Positions 15,174 through 19,803 of a stretch of DNA of 19,803 bases are shown here, in pieces. Numbering within the stretch: the stretch's first letter is position 1; each line of letters starts with the position of its first letter. Under the pieces are notes generated by a model. It saw nothing but the letters and a program-made list of their open reading frames with translations, had not been told where the DNA came from and searched no databases. Location of the stretch: NCBI GenBank assembly GCA_964528095.1, contig CAZGSG010000097.1:1-19803 (forward strand), read 5' to 3'. The DNA is from CAZGSG01 sp964528095. Its GTDB lineage: Bacteria > Bacteroidota > Bacteroidia > Chitinophagales > Chitinophagaceae. The translations under genes and the position numbers were made by a program.

Positions 15174-17135
15174 ATGAAGAAACTAATTTCCAGCATCTTT
15201 CTTTCCGTGACTGTTTTTATTTCCTTTGCCCAATCCACTTATAATGCGAAGGAAGCATTTAATCCTCTTTTCTATCCTTACCCGGGTACCGATATCCGTA
15301 CTGCGGGTGGTGAACCGGGTCCGAAATACTGGCAGAATCGTGCTGATTACAAGATCAATTCTACATTGGATACGACCAGGCATGGAGTAAATGGTGATGT
15401 GGAGATCTCGTATACGAATAACAGTCCCGACAACCTGAAATTCCTTTGGCTGCAACTGGACCAGAATATCTATAAAAAAGATTCCCGTGGCTCAGCTACA
15501 ACTACCGAGACTGGTGGCAGATGGGCGAATGGCGGCTTTACCGATGGAGATGTGATCAAGTCGATCTCTGTTGAATACAACGGTAAAAAATATACGCCTA
15601 AATATAATGTTTCCGATACGCGTTTACAGGTTTGGTTACAGGATGCAGTAAAATCAACAGGAGGAAAAATAAAGCTGAACATACAGTTTGATTTTACAGT
15701 GCCGGAGTATGGCACTGATCGTATGGGAAGACTCAATACAAAGAATGGCTGGGTATATGAAATAGCACAGTGGTTCCCCCGGATGTGTGTGTATGATGAT
15801 ATGCAGGGCTGGAATGTATTGCCCTATGTTGGTGCCGGTGAATTTTACCTGGAATACGGCGATATTGAATTTACAGTTACAGCGCCTTCCAATCTTATCG
15901 TTGTGGGCTCAGGGGAATTGCTAAATCCACAGGATTGTTTTACACCTGATCAGCAAAAAAGATATAATGAGGCAAAGAATAGCGACAAAACGGTGATCAT
16001 TCGCAGTGAAAAAGAAGTGACCGATAAAAATGCGCAGTTAAAGAAAACAAATTCTACCTGGAAGTTCAGCATTCAAAATACGCGGGATGTAGCCTGGGCC
16101 GCGTCAAAAGCGTTTATACTGGATGCGGCGCGTATAAATCTTCCAAGCGGGAAAAAATCGCTGGCAGTAAGTGCCTACCCGGCTGAAAGCGCCGTAGATA
16201 AAAAAGGAAATGACTGGCGCCGTTCCACTGAAATGGTAAAAGGTTCTATAGAACATTATTCCGCAAAATGGTTTGAATTTCCCTACGCGGCTGCTACGAA
16301 TGTAGCCGGTATCGTTGGCGGTATGGAATATCCCGGTATTGTTTTTTGCAGTTATACGTCAATGGGCAAGGACCTGTGGGATGTAACAGATCATGAATTT
16401 GGTCATACCTGGTTCCCGATGATCGTGGGAAGCAACGAACGAAAATACGCCTGGATGGATGAGGGTTTCAATACATTCATCAATACCCTTTCAACAAAAG
16501 CATTTAATAAAGGCGAGTACGACAGGGCCAGTTTTTTTGAAGACCCATTATCGCCGATGATGATCAAGTATACATTTAGCGACCAGATGGACGGTCTTTT
16601 TAATGCTCCTGATGTGATACAGCAAAATAACCTGGGTGTAGCAGCCTATCTGAAACCATCACAGATGCTGACCTCGCTGAGAGAATCAGTGCTGGGCCCT
16701 GATCGTTTTGATGCAGCATTCAGGGAGTACATACAGCGCTGGGCTTACAAACACCCCACTCCATGGGATTTCTTTCATACGATGGAAAATGTAGGCGGTG
16801 AAGATCTTGGCTGGTTCTGGAGAAGCTGGGTATTGAATACCTGGAAACTCGATCAGTCGGTAAAAGGAGTAAAATACATAAAAGACAAACCGGAGAATGG
16901 CGCCGATATCACGATTGAAAATCTTGAAAAAATGCCAATGCCCGTGACTGTACTGGTTAGAGAATCGAATGGAAAAGAACATACCATCAATCTGCCTGTG
17001 GAAGTATGGCAGCGAGGTGCAGAATGGACATTTTCGGTAGAGACTACCAGCCAGATCAAAGAAGTGATTCTTGATCCTGACAAAAAGCTTCCGGATTTTA
17101 ACCGGGACAATAATAAATGGAAAAAAGCTTTCTAA
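15174..17135 (+). CDS. Secreted M1-family zinc metallopeptidase
   Basis: The 653-residue protein begins at the ATG at 15174 with a signal peptide (MKKLISSIFLSVTVFISFAQ, cleavage probably near residue 19), so it acts in the periplasm or beyond. The reading frame extends 144 bases further upstream but without family similarity. The gluzincin site is complete: HEFGH at 407-411 gives two zinc-binding His and the catalytic Glu408, and Glu430 in WMDEGFNTF is the third ligand. GGMEYP at 382-387 replaces the aminopeptidase GAMEN motif, as in the Bacteroidota branch of M1 proteins. The N-terminal 300 residues are the beta-sandwich that precedes the catalytic domain, and a helical region (LRESVLGPDRFDAAFREYIQRWAYKHPTP) follows. 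A TAATTTTA -7-like box ends two bases before the ATG. A strong terminator follows. Whether it is an aminopeptidase cannot be told. Confidence 0.93.
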   Translation: MKKLISSIFLSVTVFISFAQSTYNAKEAFNPLFYPYPGTDIRTAGGEPGPKYWQNRADYKINSTLDTTRHGVNGDVEISYTNNSPDNLKFLWLQLDQNIYKKDSRGSATTTETGGRWANGGFTDGDVIKSISVEYNGKKYTPKYNVSDTRLQVWLQDAVKSTGGKIKLNIQFDFTVPEYGTDRMGRLNTKNGWVYEIAQWFPRMCVYDDMQGWNVLPYVGAGEFYLEYGDIEFTVTAPSNLIVVGSGELLNPQDCFTPDQQKRYNEAKNSDKTVIIRSEKEVTDKNAQLKKTNSTWKFSIQNTRDVAWAASKAFILDAARINLPSGKKSLAVSAYPAESAVDKKGNDWRRSTEMVKGSIEHYSAKWFEFPYAAATNVAGIVGGMEYPGIVFCSYTSMGKDLWDVTDHEFGHTWFPMIVGSNERKYAWMDEGFNTFINTLSTKAFNKGEYDRASFFEDPLSPMMIKYTFSDQMDGLFNAPDVIQQNNLGVAAYLKPSQMLTSLRESVLGPDRFDAAFREYIQRWAYKHPTPWDFFHTMENVGGEDLGWFWRSWVLNTWKLDQSVKGVKYIKDKPENGADITIENLEKMPMPVTVLVRESNGKEHTINLPVEVWQRGAEWTFSVETTSQIKEVILDPDKKLPDFNRDNNKWKKAF

Positions 17136-17141
17136 TAGCAG

Positions 17142-17171
17142 AATGGCTCCCGGTGATCGGGGGCCATTTTT
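17142..17171 (+). terminator. Intrinsic terminator after the M1 peptidase gene
   Basis: AATGGCTCCCG (17142-17152) and CGGGGGCCATT (17158-17168) form an 11-bp stem with one G-T wobble and a 5-base loop, followed by TTTTT to 17171. It lies six bases after the stop codon and is the strongest terminator in the window. Confidence 0.88.
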
Positions 17172-17177
17172 AAGTTC

Positions 17178-17185
17178 TACATTTG
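17178..17185 (+). promoter_or_regulatory. -7 box of the LuxR-type gene
   Basis: TACATTTG matches TAnnTTTG and lies 17 bases before the ATG at 17203. Its -33 region would fall inside the preceding terminator hairpin, where no TTTG is seen. Confidence 0.45.
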
Positions 17186-17202
17186 ACTTTAAATGCGCCC
17201 CG

Positions 17203-17634
17203 ATGCGACCAATCATTATCGGCTTTGGTTTACTCATTCTTTGCCTGCTGATCCTTTTTTATATCGCAGAAGTGAGTTTTATAAAAGGGAATGTAAAACT
17301 GGAGGTCATTGTGGCCATAGCCGCTGTTATTTTTTTCTTTGCGGGTCTTTATTCTAATAACAGGAGAACGCGGCAGGAACCTGTTACCTCATCACTGTCC
17401 GCCAATGATGCACCCATAAATTATGAACAGATCAGGAAATCCGGCCTTACCCAACGTGAGCAGGAAGTGCTTGTCAAAATGGCGGAAGGGCTAAGTAACC
17501 AGGAGATTGCCTCAGCATTATTTCTTTCAGAAAGTACTATCAAAAGTCATGTATCAGGCATCCTTTTTAAACTCGATGCCAAACGCCGGACCCAGGCCAT
17601 ACAGATCGCAAAGGAAAAAAAGATCATCGCCTGA
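17203..17634 (+). CDS. Membrane-anchored LuxR-type (GerE) transcriptional regulator
   Basis: The 143-residue protein has two predicted membrane helices (about 4-21, IIIGFGLLILCLLILFYI; and 34-50, LEVIVAIAAVIFFFAGLY), a short basic and polar linker (SNNRRTRQEP), and a C-terminal LuxR/GerE helix-turn-helix at about 80-140: LTQREQEVLVKMAEGLSNQEIA, then SESTIKSHVSGILFKLDAKRRTQAI. All of the usual DNA-binding positions are present. There is no receiver, ligand-binding or sensor domain, so any signal must come through the membrane part or a partner. I chose the ATG at 17203 because an upstream in-frame extension would run through the terminator hairpin. Neighbours are the M1 peptidase and a broken DUF4199 gene; the target is unknown. 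Confidence 0.85.
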   Translation: MRPIIIGFGLLILCLLILFYIAEVSFIKGNVKLEVIVAIAAVIFFFAGLYSNNRRTRQEPVTSSLSANDAPINYEQIRKSGLTQREQEVLVKMAEGLSNQEIASALFLSESTIKSHVSGILFKLDAKRRTQAIQIAKEKKIIA

Positions 17635-17738
17635 GAAGTGAAAGTATGGGATAATTCCACCTTTGGTTGGATACAATTCATACTAAAGTAGGAAGGCATT
17701 GCCTGGGTTCGGAAGTAATTTGTTTTAAAATAAATTAT

Positions 17739-18265
17739 ATGAAACTGACAATCCTCAGGTATGGAATATACGCCATGCTCGCGCTTCTTGTACTAACCAC
17801 TGTTCACTCCTTTATTGTAATGCATAATGTGGATTACACAACTGCCGGATCGACAGGTTACCTGACCATGATCCTCTCAATGATCTTTGTTTTTCTAGGC
17901 ATCCGTCATTATAGAGATAAGGTAAACGGTGGCTACCTGAATTTCGGACAAGGGCTAAAAATTGGCGTGCCGATCGTGTTGATACCTGCAGTATTTTTGG
18001 GCTTTTTGATATCCTTTACACTGAAGTGTTTAATCCCGGCTGGAAAAATGATTATTTTAATTACATGAAAGACGAACTTACGAAGACCACCCCGGCCGCG
18101 GAGCTGGATGCAGCCATAAAGAAATTGCAATCGCAAAAAGATATATTCGATAATATTGGGATGCAGTTTTTACTGATGAGCGCTACAGTATTCGTGATAG
18201 GGCTGATAGTGACGATTATTTCTGCATTGGCATTATCCCGTCGCCGGCCTGTTGTAGTAGCTTAG
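17739..18265 (+). pseudogene. DUF4199-like membrane protein gene, frameshifted near 18021
   Basis: Two overlapping frames together make one DUF4199-type protein. From the ATG at 17739 the first frame encodes three membrane helices (YGIYAMLALLVLTTVHSFIVM, TGYLTMILSMIFVFLGI, GLKIGVPIVLIPAVFLGFLISF) and then runs out of frame to a stop at 18068. The other frame, from about 18023 to 18265, continues with EVFNPGWKNDYFNYMKDEL, a charged helix and a fourth membrane segment (FLLMSATVFVIGLIVTIISALAL) ending in SRRRP. In intact relatives the family's (V/I)NP motif follows directly after the third helix. One base appears to be missing between 18018 and 18025 (acactgaag). There is no homopolymer there, so either a true mutation or an isolated sequencing error is possible. 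The function of DUF4199 is unknown. Confidence 0.75.
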
Positions 18266-18306
18266 ACTGGTCTCTCCCGGATACTGAACATTATTTATTT
18301 CCTTAA

Positions 18307-19029
18307 ATGATCAACAATATGACAACAAAACAAGTACTGGAAGAAATAAAAAAAGCCGGTAGCGAAAACACCAAAAAAGTGCTGATCAAACATGGTGCAA
18401 TAGAACCTTTTTATGGAACCAAGGTAGAAGATCTTAAAAAGATCCAAAAAAAGATCAAAGAGAATCAGCAGGAGATAGCTCTTGACCTCTATGACTCCGG
18501 CATTAGTGACGCGCAATACCTTGCCGGTCTGATGGCCAATGGTGCAAAGATGACCACAAAACAATTACAGAACTGGGTTCAAACAGCCAGATGGTCGATG
18601 ATCGGTGAGTATAGTGTACCATGGGTAACTGCTGAAAATGAAAATGCCTGGACACTGGCCATGAAATGGATCGATTCTCCTAAAGCCGATATAGCTTCCT
18701 CCGGTTGGTCTACTTTAAACGCCATTGTTGCTACCTGGCCCGACGAAAAACTCGATACCGGTCTTATTAAAAAATTATTTACAAGAATAGAAAAAGAGAT
18801 CGCCGCCGCGCCAAACAGGGTGCGTTATTGTATGAATGGGTTTGTGATTGCCGCTGGCAGCTATATTAAGGCTGTTACAAAAGATGCAGTGGCTACTGGT
18901 AAAAAGATCGGCAATGTGGAAGTAGATATGGGTGGTACGGCCTGTAAAGTGCCCTATGCGCCCGACTATATAAAAAAAGTTATCGACCGCGGCTCGCATG
19001 GCAAAAAAAAGAAAACGGCAAAGTGTTGA
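18307..19029 (+). CDS. DNA alkylation repair protein, AlkD-like HEAT-repeat family
   Basis: The 240-residue all-helical cytosolic protein fits the AlkD-like DNA glycosylase family (PF08713 type), which excises N3- and N7-alkylated bases without flipping them. Family landmarks are IKHGAIEPFYGTKVEDLKKI (27-46), LYDSGISDAQYLAGLMA (61-77), and the tryptophan-rich helices QNWVQTARWSMIGEYSVPWV (88-107) and SSGWSTLNAIVATWP. A highly basic tail (RGSHGKKKKTAK) is suited to DNA contact. Either ATG, 18307 or 18319, could be the start; the first is given. I cannot match the aromatic and acidic active-site residues of Bacillus cereus AlkD one by one, so catalytic activity is not established; some family members are non-catalytic. 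It stands 41 bp after the DUF4199 gene, with no clear operon partner. Confidence 0.82.
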   Translation: MINNMTTKQVLEEIKKAGSENTKKVLIKHGAIEPFYGTKVEDLKKIQKKIKENQQEIALDLYDSGISDAQYLAGLMANGAKMTTKQLQNWVQTARWSMIGEYSVPWVTAENENAWTLAMKWIDSPKADIASSGWSTLNAIVATWPDEKLDTGLIKKLFTRIEKEIAAAPNRVRYCMNGFVIAAGSYIKAVTKDAVATGKKIGNVEVDMGGTACKVPYAPDYIKKVIDRGSHGKKKKTAKC

Positions 19030-19046
19030 GCTATTAATTTTATATA

Positions 19047-19523
19047 ATGAAAAGAAGCTTGTTTGTCTATTTACTGGTCCTGGTATCCAGCCAGGCTATC
19101 GCACAGGATGCGGGTGCCTCGTTTAAAAAACTTACCGCTTTGCAAGGCACCTGGAGCATGGAATCACGCAAGGGCGTATTATACGAAACCTGGCGGCAGG
19201 TAAATGACAGCAGTCTCGCAGGTCGTAGTTACCGGCTATTGAACAATAACGATACCCTGCTGATTGAAGAAGTCCAGATACTGAAAAAAGGAAATGACAT
19301 TTTTTATATTCCGATTGTACAGGACCAGAATAACCGGCAACCGGTATTGTTTAAATTATTGAAGACGGATGCCAATAGTTTTTCCTTCGATAACCCGCAG
19401 CACGATTATCCGCAACGCATCATCTACGAGCTGCCAACTAATGATGCGATGCATGCGAGAATAGAGGGTATGGATATGGGTAGTTATAAAAACTCAGACT
19501 TTTATTACAAGAGAATTAAGTAA
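19047..19523 (+). CDS. Small secreted DUF6265-like protein
   Basis: The 158-residue protein has a signal peptide (MKRSLFVYLLVLVSSQAIAQ, cleavage after AIA or near it), so it is exported. The mature part starts FKKLTALQGTWSMES, then YETWRQVNDSSLAGRSYRL, IEEVQI and SFDNPQHDYPQRIIYE. This pattern (L-x-G-x-W, E-x-W, L-x-G, then F-x-N-P-x-H-D-F/Y-P) is that of the DUF6265 group, a lipocalin-like beta-barrel set of unknown function common in Bacteroidota. There is no lipobox. It begins 17 bp after the AlkD-like gene and may be co-transcribed with it. No terminator hairpin is evident after the stop codon. The family name is given from memory of the motif pattern and should be taken as likely. Confidence 0.75.
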   Translation: MKRSLFVYLLVLVSSQAIAQDAGASFKKLTALQGTWSMESRKGVLYETWRQVNDSSLAGRSYRLLNNNDTLLIEEVQILKKGNDIFYIPIVQDQNNRQPVLFKLLKTDANSFSFDNPQHDYPQRIIYELPTNDAMHARIEGMDMGSYKNSDFYYKRIK

Positions 19524-19546
19524 AATTCGGCGAAAGTGCTCCCTGG

Positions 19547-19747
19547 CTCATTATCTCCTTTGCTCTATGTGAATGCTCAACCTCAAAATTACAGCCAGCG
19601 ATTTCACACAGCGTATTTTAGAATAGCCATTCTGTTTCGATTAATATAACTTAAGTTCTATAGTAGTAGAGATTGAAGAATTGTCTTTCTTACCCCTGCA
19701 TCACTAACACAGCAACAGGTTTCACACAGAGCTAAGGAGTAAATGAG
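19547..19747. repeat. Inverted repeat pair in the terminal non-coding region
   Basis: The 25 bases at 19723-19747 (starting CACACAGAGCTAAGGAG) match the reverse complement of 19547-19571 at 21 of 25 positions. The 151 bp between them hold no reading frame; they contain a perfect 10-bp palindrome AACTTAAGTT and a second copy of TTTCACACAG (19602-19611; the other is at about 19720-19729). The AGCTAAG-AG-TAAATGAG part is shared with both ends of the palindrome at 7075-7219. The rest of 19524-19803 shows no gene. Confidence 0.6.
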
Positions 19748-19803
19748 ATAAGGAAGAGCTGAGCTATCTGTTTATTCTTTATTTGTATGAACGGATGAGC
19801 TAA

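Noticed and set aside
17071..17202. N-terminal extension of the LuxR-type protein overlapping the peptidase gene
   Set aside because: It would be translated through a strong intrinsic terminator hairpin and has no recognisable sequence; the ATG at 17203 leads straight into a membrane helix.
18026..18265. Separate small gene starting with GTG at 18026
   Set aside because: Its sequence is the expected C-terminal part of the DUF4199 protein encoded in the preceding frame, so a frameshift explains it better.
19602..19729. Two copies of TTTCACACAG as a possible CRISPR or phage attachment repeat
   Set aside because: There are only two short copies, no regular spacing and no cas, integrase or tRNA gene nearby.

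Overview
The window looks like chromosomal DNA from a Bacteroidota bacterium, most likely of the Chitinophagaceae or a near relative. The evidence is: -7 boxes of the TAnnTTTG type, weak or absent Shine-Dalgarno sequences, an exo-alpha-mannosidase of family GH92, a fused IcmF mutase, a DUF4199 membrane protein, a STELLO/DUF288 glycosyltransferase and moderate G+C. I see no phage, plasmid, insertion sequence, CRISPR array, rRNA or tRNA.

Layout. (1) 1-2164, minus strand: the N-terminal half of a secreted GH92 mannosidase, cut by the window edge, and an AmiD-like peptidoglycan amidase lipoprotein. (2) 2266-6054, plus strand: gnd-zwf-pgl, the complete oxidative pentose phosphate branch in one operon, closed by an intrinsic terminator. 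Both dehydrogenases carry unusual residues where the 2'-phosphate of NADP is normally bound. (3) 6168-7080: a DJ-1/PfpI stress protein whose translation start is enclosed by a hairpin, and a small CsbD-like stress protein. (4) 7075-7219: a long imperfect palindrome between converging genes. (5) 7218-10613, minus strand: icmF, a B12-dependent acyl-CoA mutase fused to its G-protein chaperone. (6) 10870-15061, plus strand: a four-gene cassette of an unknown GT-A-like protein, a STELLO-family glycosyltransferase, an AmgK-like sugar kinase fused to a RapZ C-terminal domain, and a MurU-like sugar-1-phosphate nucleotidyltransferase. (7) 15174-19523, plus strand: an M1-family metallopeptidase, a membrane-anchored LuxR-type regulator, a frameshifted DUF4199 gene, an AlkD-like alkylation repair protein and a small secreted DUF6265-like protein. 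(8) 19524-19803: non-coding DNA with an inverted repeat related to the one at 7075-7219.

How the genes may work together. gnd-zwf-pgl convert glucose-6-phosphate to ribulose-5-phosphate. The cassette in region 6 resembles the AmgK-MurU route of cell-wall sugar salvage: anomeric sugar kinase, then nucleotidyltransferase. Here it has two glycosyltransferase-like genes in front and a domain that in RapZ senses glucosamine-6-phosphate. This cassette is the best candidate for a poorly described system in the window. The AmiD-like amidase fits the same peptidoglycan theme but lies about 9 kb away, so a functional link is only a guess.
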